In this document: one piece after another, positions 15,893 through 23,657 of the stretch | Layout: every line of letters begins with the position of its first letter | Position numbering within the stretch: the first letter of the stretch is position 1 | Assembly: GCA_934573855.1 (NCBI GenBank) | Contig: CAKTMF010000004.1 | Location: 62,001 to 126,000, forward strand | Origin: an uncultured Oscillospiraceae bacterium | Lineage (GTDB): Bacteria; Bacillota; Clostridia; Oscillospirales; Oscillospiraceae | Direction of reading: 5' to 3' | DNA: 64,000 bases | Program-made: the position numbers and the translations under genes | Notes under the pieces: generated by a model | What the model was told of the DNA's origin: nothing | Databases searched by the model: none | Seen by the model: only the letters and a program-made list of their open reading frames with translations

Positions 15893-17424
15893 GCGGCTTC
15901 GGCGAAAATCTCCTCCCGAAAACTGCGATATACAAGCACCGTGAGTGGCGCGGGCTGAAGGATACGGCATATGACTACGCCCAGTGGTGCAGACTGTGGG
16001 GCAAGCTCATCAAATGGGCGGCGGGACACCCCGTACAGAACGTCAAGGCCATCCTCCGCTACCGCTGGATGTTCACCTATCTCACCGTTCCCTCCTTCTT
16101 CGACCGCAACTGCGAGGGGCTTCGCGGCGCGGCGCTCCGGGCCGGACGGAATAACTTCGCGTATCTCACCGAGGTCGTCACGCAGCAGCTCGACACCATC
16201 TTCAACGCCGACCTCAATCTCCATCCCGGCAGCAAAAAGGCCGAGGAGCTGGGCAAAAAGATCATCTGCATGGACGAGCTTGTCCCGCAGCTCATCTGCC
16301 GCGGCTTTCCCGACAACGACGTTGTGCTCTATCAGATGCTGCCCGTGTATCTGCCCTCGCTCATAAACCAGCACAGCCCCGTACACTACATCGAGCAGTC
16401 CGAGCTGTACGGTCTGCCGGCGGATGTGTGTCCCCTGCCGTCCTTTGAGGCGGGCGTCGCCATCGAGGACGACTATCCGAAGATCGGCTGCTGCATGCTC
16501 AGCTGCAATATGCCCTGCGACGGCAGCATTATGACCACGCCCATCCAGGACCGCCGCCACGGACTCCCGACCCAGCCGATCAACATCCCTCTGCGGTGGC
16601 TCCGCGACGAGGTACAGGAATACGCCGTCGACGAATTTCTCTCCGCCGTCGAGTTTCTTGAGAAGCATACCGGCGCGAAGTATGACTGGGACAAGCTGAA
16701 GGAAGCCTGCGAGATATGGAACGAGCAGACCCGCTGCAAGCTTGAAAAATGGGAGCTGAACCGCACGGAGCTTTCGCCGCACACCGGCTCCTCCGCGTGG
16801 CTTTACCGCATATTTGAGCATCAGGCGGTCTGCGGCGTGCAGAAGGCGCTTGATAACGACCGCAAGGTCAACGCCCTGCTTGAAAAGCAGGTCGCGGCCG
16901 GCAAATTCCCCAAGACCGTCAAGCACCGCGCCATCATCTGGAACACTCCCGCGAACAACTACGCGAACTTCGACAACTGGATACTCCAGTGCTGGGGTAT
17001 CGACTGCGTATGCGAGATGATCGACCTCCACGGCGTGGATATCATCGACACCTCCACCCGCGAGTCCATGCTGGCGGGTATCGCAAAGATGTACCAGACC
17101 TCTACCATGCGCGCCCACACCAAGGGCGGCTATGAGGTCATGCTCAACGACCTCTGGCAGAAGTACGAGGAGTACAACGCCGACATGATAATCATGTTCG
17201 ACCAGATATCCTGCAAGGGCGTCGGCGCGATAAACGGCCTCTTTGAAGAGGGCGCGCGGCAGCGCGGGATACGGATGTGCAAGGTGCGTCAGGACCTGAT
17301 GGACCCCACCTCCATCACCCGCCGCGAGATGAGGAACGACGTGAACACCTTTATGCAGACGGTCATGCACGAGACCCCCGTCGACGCTTCCCTGGTCGAG
17401 TTCGATGACGATGAAAGCTGGTGA
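15889..17424 (+). CDS. 2-hydroxyacyl-CoA dehydratase family subunit, larger
   Basis: At 511 residues it is longer than a typical HgdA/BcrB subunit (about 430-480). The extra length is an N-terminal section of about 60-70 residues and an internal insertion. Family-like motifs: CCMLSCNMPCDGSIM near residue 206 (several cysteines), IWNTPANNYANFDNW, and ADMIIMFDQISCKG near 440. It forms a complex with the preceding gene product by family analogy. It starts four bases inside the preceding gene. No transmembrane segment or signal is visible, so the complex is cytosolic. Confidence 0.82.
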   Translation: MSGFGENLLPKTAIYKHREWRGLKDTAYDYAQWCRLWGKLIKWAAGHPVQNVKAILRYRWMFTYLTVPSFFDRNCEGLRGAALRAGRNNFAYLTEVVTQQLDTIFNADLNLHPGSKKAEELGKKIICMDELVPQLICRGFPDNDVVLYQMLPVYLPSLINQHSPVHYIEQSELYGLPADVCPLPSFEAGVAIEDDYPKIGCCMLSCNMPCDGSIMTTPIQDRRHGLPTQPINIPLRWLRDEVQEYAVDEFLSAVEFLEKHTGAKYDWDKLKEACEIWNEQTRCKLEKWELNRTELSPHTGSSAWLYRIFEHQAVCGVQKALDNDRKVNALLEKQVAAGKFPKTVKHRAIIWNTPANNYANFDNWILQCWGIDCVCEMIDLHGVDIIDTSTRESMLAGIAKMYQTSTMRAHTKGGYEVMLNDLWQKYEEYNADMIIMFDQISCKGVGAINGLFEEGARQRGIRMCKVRQDLMDPTSITRREMRNDVNTFMQTVMHETPVDASLVEFDDDESW

Positions 17425-17428
17425 TATA

Positions 17429-17584
17429 ATGAAAAAGTTTCTGAAAGTTCTGATTGCTCTCTTTGTGCTGTTTATTGTCACGGTGATCGTTTATTGGTTC
17501 AACCTTGACACCAAGCTGGTCAAGGCGCTGGAGCAGCCGCTGATGAAGCACTACGACTCCCTGCCCCGCGACCACAGACTATAA
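17429..17584 (+). CDS. 51-residue single-pass membrane microprotein
   Basis: The ATG at 17429 lies four bases after the TGA of the large dehydratase subunit, and the gene ends 18 bases before the ATG of the alcohol dehydrogenase, so it sits inside the operon. The peptide begins MKKFLKVLIALFVLFIVTVI, a classic lysine-flanked helix of about 20 residues. A short cytoplasmic or external tail follows, rich in charged residues and ending PRDHRL. The upstream GGTGAT is a fair ribosome site. No family is recognised. It may anchor the dehydratase at the membrane or help its assembly; that is speculation from position alone. Confidence 0.7.
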   Translation: MKKFLKVLIALFVLFIVTVIVYWFNLDTKLVKALEQPLMKHYDSLPRDHRL

Positions 17585-17602
17585 TTAACGGAGGATCCTG
17601 AT

Positions 17603-18805
17603 ATGTTCAAGCCTTTGATCAGAGTTGAAACTGCGGCGCTGACACTCGGCTGCAAGTTTTTCACCTTCCGCGAGGCCGTCCCCGTCACGGGCCGCGGCTG
17701 CCGCAAGGAGATACCCGGCGTACTTAAAAAGCTGGGCGTAAAAAAGGTGCTGGTCGTGACCGGCCGCCACGTCGGAAAGAGCATTGCACCCGAGATCATT
17801 GAGAATATACGTCTCTCGGGTCTTGAGGCCGTACATTATTCCGAGGTAACAGCGAACCCCACCACCACTACCGTTTACGAGATAAAGGACATGTACATGA
17901 AAGAGGGCTGCGACGGCTTTCTTGCCATCGGCGGCGGCTCGCCCATCGACGCCGCCAAGGCTGCCGCCTGCCTATGTGCGCGTCCCCGCGCCACGCTCAA
18001 CGATCTCGCGGGCCTTCTGAAGATAATGAAGAACATACCGCCCTTCGTTGCCGTTCCCACGACCTCCGGCACAGGCTCCGAGACCACCATGGCCGCCGTG
18101 GTCACCGACGCCGAGACGCACCACAAGTACGCCATCATGGACCCGCACATCATTCCCGATTACGCGGTCATGGACCCCGAGCTTGTCGTCGGACTCCCGC
18201 AGAAAACCACCTCTGCGACCGGTATGGACGCGCTCTGCCACGCCGTGGAGAGCTATGTTTCCGTCATGAACAGGCCGGAGAAGTCACGCCGCTACGCCGA
18301 GGAGGCCACCGTTCTCATATTCAGATACCTTGAGCGCGCCTACAACGACGGCAGCGACATGGAAGCGCGCGAGAAGCTGATGGAAGCCGCGTACAAGGCC
18401 GGATGGAGCTTCGGCAGGACCGGCGTCGGCAACGTCCACGCGATAGCGCACACGCTCGGCGGTCTGTACAACACCGCGCACGGCCTCGCAAACGCCGTCA
18501 TCCTCCCCATCGTGCTTGAGGATTACGGAAAGGCGGTCTACAAGCCCCTCGCCCGCCTCGCGGAGCTTGCCGGCATAAAGACCGACGGCAGCGACGAGGA
18601 GAAGGCAAAGGCCTTTATCGCCGAGATCTACGCCATGAACAAGCGTATGGATATGCCCGAGGGCTTTGCGTTCATCGAGGAGAAGGACATCCCGCAGATG
18701 TGCGCCTACGCCTGCAGTGAGGCCAACCCCACCTACCCCGTTCCCGTCATCTACGACAAGCCCCACTTTGAGAAGCTGATACTCGAGATAAAGCGCAGAG
18801 GTTAA
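17603..18805 (+). CDS. Iron-containing alcohol dehydrogenase
   Basis: A group III Fe-dependent alcohol dehydrogenase of 400 residues. The dinucleotide-binding block GFLAIGGGSPIDAAKA is followed by VPTTSGTGSETTMAAVV. Metal ligands are visible as Asp and His in GMDALCHAVESY, His in VHAIAHTLGG and His in NTAHGLANA. GGAGG lies six bases before the ATG. It is the last gene of the dehydratase operon and may supply or remove the 2-hydroxy acid, or re-oxidise NADH with an aldehyde; its substrate is not evident. Confidence 0.92.
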   Translation: MFKPLIRVETAALTLGCKFFTFREAVPVTGRGCRKEIPGVLKKLGVKKVLVVTGRHVGKSIAPEIIENIRLSGLEAVHYSEVTANPTTTTVYEIKDMYMKEGCDGFLAIGGGSPIDAAKAAACLCARPRATLNDLAGLLKIMKNIPPFVAVPTTSGTGSETTMAAVVTDAETHHKYAIMDPHIIPDYAVMDPELVVGLPQKTTSATGMDALCHAVESYVSVMNRPEKSRRYAEEATVLIFRYLERAYNDGSDMEAREKLMEAAYKAGWSFGRTGVGNVHAIAHTLGGLYNTAHGLANAVILPIVLEDYGKAVYKPLARLAELAGIKTDGSDEEKAKAFIAEIYAMNKRMDMPEGFAFIEEKDIPQMCAYACSEANPTYPVPVIYDKPHFEKLILEIKRRG

Positions 18806-18807
18806 CG

Positions 18808-18848
18808 AAAAAACAGAGCTTAGACCCGTCGGGTCCAAGCTCTGTTTT
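18808..18848 (+). terminator. Terminator of the dehydratase operon
   Basis: Long stem CAGAGCTT-GACCC / GGGTC-AAGCTCTG followed by TTTTGC, directly after the alcohol dehydrogenase stop. Confidence 0.9.
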
Positions 18849-18922
18849 GCTATGTAAAAGCATAGCGAAAATAAGAAATGTACCCTTTTCTCGCCCCTGC
18901 GGGGCAACCGGAAATGATGCAC

Positions 18923-18981
18923 AAAAACTTCATGCACCGGCATTTGCACATTTTCGTGGTGCAGTGTTCCTGCATGAAGTT
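18923..18981 (-). terminator. Terminator of tatD
   Basis: On the minus strand ACTTCATGCA, immediately after the stop codon, pairs across a loop of about 34 nt with TGCATGAAGT, followed by TTTTTG. The loop itself contains a smaller inverted repeat. Confidence 0.7.
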
Positions 18982-19740
18982 TTATATCCGGAAAAGCGCT
19001 CTTCCGTTAGCATTCGTTATTGAGATGACCTCATCGGCGGATAGTCCCTTTATCTCGCCTATCTTTTCGGCAACGAATCGAAGGTTTCGCGAGTCGTTGC
19101 GCTTGCCTCTCATGGGTACGGGACTGAGATAGGGGCTGTCGGTCTCAATAAGTATCCGCTCCGGCGGGCAGATCTCCAAGACCTCCAGCGTCTTTCGGGC
19201 GTTTTTATACGTCACCGGGCCGTCGAAGCCAAGGTACCAGCCGCGCTTCAAAAGCTCCTTTGCCATCTCCGCGCTGCCGGAATAGCAGTGAAAAACGCCG
19301 CGGAGCGCGCTATAGCGGCTCACGAGTTCAAAGGAGTCCCCATGCGCCTCCCTGTCGTGGATGATGACGGGCTTATCGAGTGCCAGCGCCAGCTCAAGCT
19401 GCCGGGCAAAAAGCGCCTTCTGCTCTTCCCGGCGGCTGTCGTCCCAATAGTAATCAAGCCCTATTTCCCCTATCGCGACGCATTTTTCGTGTTCGGCGAG
19501 GCGGGCTATCTCTTCAAGGGCGTTGTCCGTCAGCTTTGAAAGCTCCTCGGGATGAAAGCCCACGGCGGCGTATATGAAATCATATCTGTCCGCAAGCTCC
19601 AAGGCCCTTCGGCTGCTCTCAGCGTCGCAGCCCGGGTCGACCACGAGCTGTACTCCCTCGGCATGTATCTGCGCGAGGAGTTCCTCACGGTCCGCGTCAA
19701 AGACGTCGTCGTCATAGTGCGCGTGAGTGTCAAATATCAT
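18982..19740 (-). CDS. tatD: TatD family metal-dependent hydrolase
   Basis: A cytosolic two-metal nuclease of the TatD/YcfH family. The ATG at 19740 (MIFDTHAHYDDD) is preferred because AAAGGGG precedes it; the frame continues upstream to 19791 without a site. 252 residues. Metal ligands: HAH at 6-8, the Glu of IGEIGLDYYWD, the His of PVIIHDREAH, the His of GVFHCYSGS, and the Asp of IETDSPYLSPVP. All signature residues are present, so it should be active. Confidence 0.95.
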   Translation of the reverse strand: MIFDTHAHYDDDVFDADREELLAQIHAEGVQLVVDPGCDAESSRRALELADRYDFIYAAVGFHPEELSKLTDNALEEIARLAEHEKCVAIGEIGLDYYWDDSRREEQKALFARQLELALALDKPVIIHDREAHGDSFELVSRYSALRGVFHCYSGSAEMAKELLKRGWYLGFDGPVTYKNARKTLEVLEICPPERILIETDSPYLSPVPMRGKRNDSRNLRFVAEKIGEIKGLSADEVISITNANGRALFRI

Positions 19741-19819
19741 TTGCGTCACCCCTTTGGGAGTATTATATACTCTCTGCCGTACCCCGCGCAAGAGCGGCGC
19801 GAAAAAGAATATGAAACAT

Positions 19820-19848
19820 AAAAACTCCCGGTCAAAAGACCGGGAGTC
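19820..19848 (-). terminator. Terminator of hsp20
   Basis: Minus strand: ACTCCCGGTC / GACCGGGAGT with a 4-nt TTTT loop and a T5 tail. Confidence 0.9.
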
Positions 19849-19871
19849 AGATTCAGCTGGCCTTGTCGGGC

Positions 19872-20309
19872 TTACTTGATCTCAAGCTTACGGCTGACGG
19901 GAAGAAGCTCCGCGCGCTTGGGCAGCGTGACGGTGAGGACGCCGTCGTTGTAGGACGCCTCGATGGCGTCAACATCTACGCCGGATACGTCAAAGCTTCT
20001 GGTGAAGGAGCCGTAGACACGCTCGCGCTTGATGAAGTTGGTCTTCTTATCCTCCTCATTGCTGCGGCGTTCGGCGCTGATGGTCAGGCAGTCGTTCTCG
20101 ATGTTGATCTGGATGTCCTCTTTCTTGAAGCCGGGAAGCTCGCACTCAAGCTTGTACGCCTCGCCGGTGTCGCTGACATCGGTGCGGAAGCCCGCCAGAG
20201 CCGAGGAAGCCCCGCCGAAGAAATTGCGCTCCATCTCCTCGAAATCACGGAACGGATCATAACCTGCTGCACGACGCATATGACGATCAATAGGAATAAG
20301 TTCAAACAT
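19872..20309 (-). CDS. Small heat-shock protein, Hsp20/alpha-crystallin family
   Basis: An ATP-independent holdase that binds unfolding proteins. ATG at 20309 is used because GGAGG lies eight bases upstream; the frame starts at 20324. 145 residues. The N-terminus (FELIPIDRHMRR, then DPFRDFEEMERNFFGG) is followed by an alpha-crystallin domain from about 40, with YKLECELPGFKKEDIQI and YGSFTRSFDV. It ends with GVLTVTLPKR. A CIRCE element lies 131 bp upstream, pointing to HrcA control. Confidence 0.95.
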   Translation of the reverse strand: MFELIPIDRHMRRAAGYDPFRDFEEMERNFFGGASSALAGFRTDVSDTGEAYKLECELPGFKKEDIQINIENDCLTISAERRSNEEDKKTNFIKRERVYGSFTRSFDVSGVDVDAIEASYNDGVLTVTLPKRAELLPVSRKLEIK

Positions 20310-20369
20310 GATATATACCTCCAAAATTTTATTTACATTAATTTCGATGAAGTTTTTAACCCTTTCGCT

Positions 20370-20430
20370 TCATTTCGTATATAAGATACCACGCATTTTT
20401 GAACAAATATACATTAAAATATGAACGGAG
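20370..20430 (-). promoter_or_regulatory. Promoter region of hsp20
   Basis: Two minus-strand sigma-A-like promoters can be read: TTAACA-17-TGTATA close to the CIRCE element, and TTGTTC-17-TATATA about 30 bp further downstream, toward the gene. Either would be near or under the CIRCE element; the sequence alone does not decide between them. Confidence 0.5.
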
Positions 20431-20439
20431 TGTTAACGT

Positions 20440-20466
20440 TTAGCACTCGCGTGCTTTGAGTGCTAA
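20440..20466. promoter_or_regulatory. CIRCE element (HrcA operator)
   Basis: TTAGCACTC, nine bases, GAGTGCTAA: an exact match to the HrcA operator consensus. It lies between the terminator of the upstream ABC operon and the hsp20 gene, so hsp20 is the obvious target. Confidence 0.97.
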
Positions 20467-20476
20467 TTTCGTCCAT

Positions 20477-20509
20477 AAAAAAGTCCCGGGATAAGTATTC
20501 CCGGGACTG
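20477..20509 (-). terminator. Terminator of the amino-acid ABC transporter operon
   Basis: AGTCCCGGG / CCCGGGACT with a short loop and TTTTTT on the minus strand. Confidence 0.92.
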
Positions 20510-20519
20510 TCCGTATATA

Positions 20520-21281
20520 TCACACCAAAACCTTGGAAAGAAAATCCTGCAGACGCGGATTCTGCGGCGAGTTGAATATCTCCTCGGGAGTACCCTCCTC
20601 AAGTAGCTTTCCGTCGGCCATGAAGAGGACGCGGTTTCCGACCTCGCGGGCAAAACCCATCTCGTGCGTGACGACCACCATGGTCATTCCGGCGCGGGCA
20701 AGGCTCTTCATAACGTCAAGCACCTCTCCGACCATCTCGGGGTCGAGCGCGGAGGTAGGCTCGTCAAAGAGCATGACGTCCGGCTCCATCGCGAGCGCGC
20801 GCACTATGGCCACACGCTGCTTCTGTCCGCCGGAGAGCTGTATCGGATAGGCGTCCGCGCGGTCGCCGAGACCCACGCGCTCAAGAAGCTCTTTCGCTTT
20901 TTCCTCGGCCTCGGACTTTGAAACGCCCTTTACACGGATCGGGGCAAGCGTCAGGTTATCAAGTATCGTCATGTGCGGGAAAAGATTGAAGTGCTGGAAA
21001 ACCATGCCCATCTTCTGGCGGTGCATGTCGATGTCAATCTTTTTTCCGTTCTTGTCTCTGGGCTTTGTGATATCCACGCCGTTGAAAATGATACTGCCGC
21101 CGGTGGGCTGCTCAAGAAGATTCAGCGAGCGCAGAAAGGTGGATTTTCCCGAGCCGGAGGGGCCGATGATGACCATGACGTCCCCCCTGTTGATGTCGAC
21201 GCTTACGTCGTCGATGGCCTTGAGGGAGCCTTTATTGTAGTATTTTTTCAGGTTTTTTACCTGTATCAGCTTTTCATCCAT
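20520..21281 (-). CDS. glnQ: Polar amino acid ABC transporter ATP-binding protein (GlnQ-like)
   Basis: The 253-residue ATPase that powers the adjacent importer. Walker A GPSGSGKSTFLR at about 38-49, Q-loop HFNLFPHMT, signature LSGGQKQRVAIVRALAM, Walker B VMLFDEPTSALDPEMV and the switch VVVTHEMGFARE are intact. The family is PAAT (polar amino acid transport). It follows the permease by 15 nt in the same operon with the binding protein. Confidence 0.95.
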   Translation of the reverse strand: MDEKLIQVKNLKKYYNKGSLKAIDDVSVDINRGDVMVIIGPSGSGKSTFLRSLNLLEQPTGGSIIFNGVDITKPRDKNGKKIDIDMHRQKMGMVFQHFNLFPHMTILDNLTLAPIRVKGVSKSEAEEKAKELLERVGLGDRADAYPIQLSGGQKQRVAIVRALAMEPDVMLFDEPTSALDPEMVGEVLDVMKSLARAGMTMVVVTHEMGFAREVGNRVLFMADGKLLEEGTPEEIFNSPQNPRLQDFLSKVLV

Positions 21282-21296
21282 GTAAAAGTACCTCCA

Positions 21297-22010
21297 TCAG
21301 GACTCGCTGCTGCGGCGGTCGCCCACGCTCATCTTTCTCTCGAAATAGGCAATGAGCTTGCTGGTCGGGAAAGTAAGGCAGAAGTAGAGCACGGCCGCGA
21401 TTATCAGCGCCTCGCCGATACTGTATGTAGCGCCCTTGACCGACTGCACGGCGGACATTATCTCCTGCACGCCGATGGTGTAGCAGATGGCAGACTCCTT
21501 GATGATGGTGACGAACTCGTTGCCTATCGCGGGCAGCACATTTTTGATGGCCTGCGGAAGGACGACAAAGCGCATGGTCTTCCACGCCGACAGGCCCAGC
21601 GAGCGCGCCGCCTCGGTCTGCCCGCCGTCGATGGACTGTATGCCGGAACGGATGATCTCGCAGAGGTACGCGCCGGAGTTGAGCGCAAGCGCGACCACGG
21701 CCGGGAAGAAACGCTCAAAACGGATGAAGCCGTAAAGCTTGTAGCCCGGCAGCACCTTAACGCCGTTGAACACCACATAATAGATAATGAAGATCTGTAC
21801 GAGCATGGGGGTCGCTCGGATAACCTCGACATAGGCGGTGGCCGCGAACTTCAGAAGCCTGAGCTTTCCCATTCGGCACAGCGCAAGGGCGAGCGCAAGA
21901 ATAAAACCGAAAAACACGGTCAGTGCGGACAGCGAGACCGTGCATGCGACACCCTGTGCGAAAAGTTTCCAGTATGCGGCGGCTTTTGCAAAGCCTTTGG
22001 CGGTAAGCAT
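21297..22010 (-). CDS. Amino acid ABC transporter permease (HisM/GlnP family)
   Basis: 237 residues, about five transmembrane helices. The entry motif YVEVIRATPMLVQIFIIYY and the EAA coupling loop ARSLGLSAWKTMRFVVLPQA are typical of polar amino acid permeases. A single permease gene suggests a homodimer. It lies between the binding protein and the ATPase genes. Confidence 0.94.
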   Translation of the reverse strand: MLTAKGFAKAAAYWKLFAQGVACTVSLSALTVFFGFILALALALCRMGKLRLLKFAATAYVEVIRATPMLVQIFIIYYVVFNGVKVLPGYKLYGFIRFERFFPAVVALALNSGAYLCEIIRSGIQSIDGGQTEAARSLGLSAWKTMRFVVLPQAIKNVLPAIGNEFVTIIKESAICYTIGVQEIMSAVQSVKGATYSIGEALIIAAVLYFCLTFPTSKLIAYFERKMSVGDRRSSES

Positions 22011-22054
22011 ATCGTTTCCTCCGATGAATCGTGATCTTTTTCTCAGTCATGACC

Positions 22055-22092
22055 GCCCCGACAGCCTTCTCTGGTGAGTCGGCTGCCGGGGC
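22055..22092 (-). terminator. Intercistronic hairpin between binding protein and permease
   Basis: A 12-bp near-perfect inverted repeat (GCCCCGRCAGCC with GGCTGYCGGGGC) and a 14-nt loop. There is no T-run on the minus strand, so it more likely stabilises the 3' end of the binding-protein message or attenuates the downstream genes than ends the operon. A T6 run follows on the plus strand. Confidence 0.6.
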
Positions 22093-22119
22093 AGTTACGA
22101 TTTTTTGTTAAGCTATGGC

Positions 22120-23013
22120 TCAGTTGTCAAGGAGACCCTCGTAGATGTCTCCGGTGGACAGCTCGTTCGCTTCCGCGATGAACTTATCCATGGAGCCGTC
22201 TGCCAGAACGGCGGCTATCGCTTCGTTGACGGCCTTGAGAAGTCCTTCGTTGCCCTTGCAGACACCGATAGCGGAACCCTCCACCTCATAGGGTACGGAG
22301 AAGAGGATGGTGAGCTCGGGGTAGCTCTTCGCATAGTTCTCTGCGACAGGGGTCTCGATGAACGCGCCGTCCATCTTGTCATTGAGAAGCTCGGCGATGA
22401 TGTCAGTCACCTTCGCGAGGGAGATGATGTCGGCGTCGGGGGTGTTCTCAACGGCGAGGTCGTACTGGATGGAGCCGTTCTGGGCGCCGATGGTGAACTT
22501 GGGGTCGTTCGCGGACTCAAGAGAGTCGAACAGGTCAGCCTTGGAGGCAACGGAAACGAAGCTCTGGCTGCTCACATAGTAAACATCGGAGAAGTCCATG
22601 ACGTCCATACGGTCAGGATCGGGAGAGAGTCCCGCAAGGCCGAGGTCGACGGTGCCGGCGGCAAGCTCGGCAAGTACGCCGTCAAAGTCCATGGGGATAA
22701 TGTCAAGCTCGAGACCGAGGTAATCGGCTATGTACTGAGCAAGCGCGACATCAAAGCCGGCAAGAGTGGGGTCGCCGTTCTCGTCCAGGGCGTAGAACTC
22801 ATAGGGCGCGAAGTCGGGGCTGGTCGCGACGGTCAGCTTACCGGGGACAACGGTGGTAAAGGCCGCTTCCTCGGGGGCCGCGGTGGCCTCGGGTTCGGCA
22901 GCAGCCTCAGGCTCCTCGACTTTTTCAGGCTCAGCGGTATTGCCGCAGCCAAACAACGAAAGAGTCATCAAAAGCGCCAAAACGAGGCAGGCAAATTTAG
23001 TCATCTTTTTCAT
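22120..23013 (-). CDS. Amino acid ABC transporter substrate-binding lipoprotein
   Basis: Start at 23013 (GGAGG eight bases before; the frame begins at 23028). 297 residues with a lipoprotein signal ending TLSLFGCG, then an Ala/Glu/Pro-rich linker of about 35 residues. The SBP_bac_3 domain follows: GKLTVATSPDFAPYEF, GFDVALAQYIADYLG, DVYYVSSQSFV and a C-terminal VNEAIAAVLADGSMDKFI. It is the first gene of a three-gene importer operon. The ligand is a polar amino acid; candidate ArgR-like half sites upstream would fit arginine, but that is only suggestive. Confidence 0.94.
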   Translation of the reverse strand: MKKMTKFACLVLALLMTLSLFGCGNTAEPEKVEEPEAAAEPEATAAPEEAAFTTVVPGKLTVATSPDFAPYEFYALDENGDPTLAGFDVALAQYIADYLGLELDIIPMDFDGVLAELAAGTVDLGLAGLSPDPDRMDVMDFSDVYYVSSQSFVSVASKADLFDSLESANDPKFTIGAQNGSIQYDLAVENTPDADIISLAKVTDIIAELLNDKMDGAFIETPVAENYAKSYPELTILFSVPYEVEGSAIGVCKGNEGLLKAVNEAIAAVLADGSMDKFIAEANELSTGDIYEGLLDN

Positions 23014-23044
23014 TTCGACATCCTCCATTTAGTAATTTTTAATA

Positions 23045-23063
23045 AATTGTCCTGTGGACAATT
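23045..23063. promoter_or_regulatory. Perfect palindrome at the transcription start of the ABC operon
   Basis: AATTGTCC-TGT-GGACAATT: 8-bp arms with a 3-bp centre. It lies 4 to 22 bp downstream of the -10 box, where a bound repressor would block initiation or elongation. Confidence 0.6.
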
Positions 23064-23066
23064 GTG

Positions 23067-23095
23067 ACAATAGCACAAACATTTTTCTTTGTCAA
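23067..23095 (-). promoter_or_regulatory. Sigma-A promoter of the amino-acid ABC operon
   Basis: Minus-strand -35 TTGACA (23090-23095), 17-bp spacer and -10 TATTGT (23067-23072). Confidence 0.85.
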
Positions 23096-23129
23096 CAACT
23101 TTTGTAAAAAAATTCATTATTTTTCGATT

Positions 23130-23184
23130 ATATTCATTTTAGGAGCAAATATTCACAATATTCATGCATATTCGTTTGATATTC
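23130..23184. repeat. Helically phased ATATTC repeats upstream of the ABC promoter
   Basis: ATATTC occurs at 23130, 23149, 23158, 23168 and 23179, with spacings of 19, 9, 10 and 11 bp, all in the same orientation. The array lies 35-90 bp upstream of the -35 box on the minus strand, where the repeat reads GAATAT. Spacing near one helical turn suggests a cooperatively bound regulator or an intrinsic bend. Confidence 0.55.
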
Positions 23185-23213
23185 GCAAATAAGTGTATAA
23201 ACATTTAGGCAGC

Positions 23214-23245
23214 AAAAAAGGGATGTACCCACCGGTACATCCCCT
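23214..23245 (-). terminator. Terminator of the first zinc-ribbon gene
   Basis: GGGATGTACC with GGTACATCCC and a T6 tail on the minus strand. Confidence 0.9.
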
Positions 23246-23260
23246 TATCATTGATATGAC

Positions 23261-23500
23261 TCACTCCGCGGGAGACTCGAGCCAGGCCGTGAGCTTTGCC
23301 TCATCTACGCCGAGGCCTGCCGACACGAACGCAACGAACTCGTTGAAATTCAGGGTCTTCATATGCTGGAAATTGGTAACGATACCAGTCTCCTCCTCAA
23401 CGGCGCGGCCTTCGATATATCCGCAGTTATAGCACATATTGAGGGGTATCTTGCGGTGGGAATCCATCGTCATTTCACTTCCGCAGCGGGGACACTTCAT
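23261..23500 (-). CDS. Small zinc-ribbon protein, copy 1
   Basis: 79 residues from the ATG at 23500 (GGCGG upstream; the longer frame to 23683 is AT-rich and lacks a site). It starts MKCPRCGSEM and has a second knuckle MCYNCGYIEGR near 22-32, so four cysteines should bind one zinc. The C-terminal half (FNEFVAFVSAGLGVDEAKLTAWL) is a short helical domain. A paralogue with the same layout lies at 49925-50176. The function is unknown; a role in nucleic-acid or protein binding is possible. Confidence 0.75.
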   Translation of the reverse strand: MKCPRCGSEMTMDSHRKIPLNMCYNCGYIEGRAVEEETGIVTNFQHMKTLNFNEFVAFVSAGLGVDEAKLTAWLESPAE

Positions 23501-23530
23501 AAGCTTGGACCGCCTTTCAATTATTTCTGG

Positions 23531-23565
23531 GTATATGGTAAACCATATTGAAAGAATATGCAAGA
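23531..23565 (-). promoter_or_regulatory. Likely promoter of zinc-ribbon copy 1
   Basis: On the minus strand TTGCAT, a 17-bp spacer and TACCAT, about 30-60 nt before the ATG. The paralogue at 49925-50176 has the same -35 TTGCAT at a similar position. Confidence 0.5.
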
Positions 23566-23657
23566 ATAGTTTATTTAATAACGGTTTTTGTACAAACCGC
23601 TTCCTGTGCCGCAACCTGACATAACATTTTTCTGCAAAATATGTTAATTGCAGTTGA

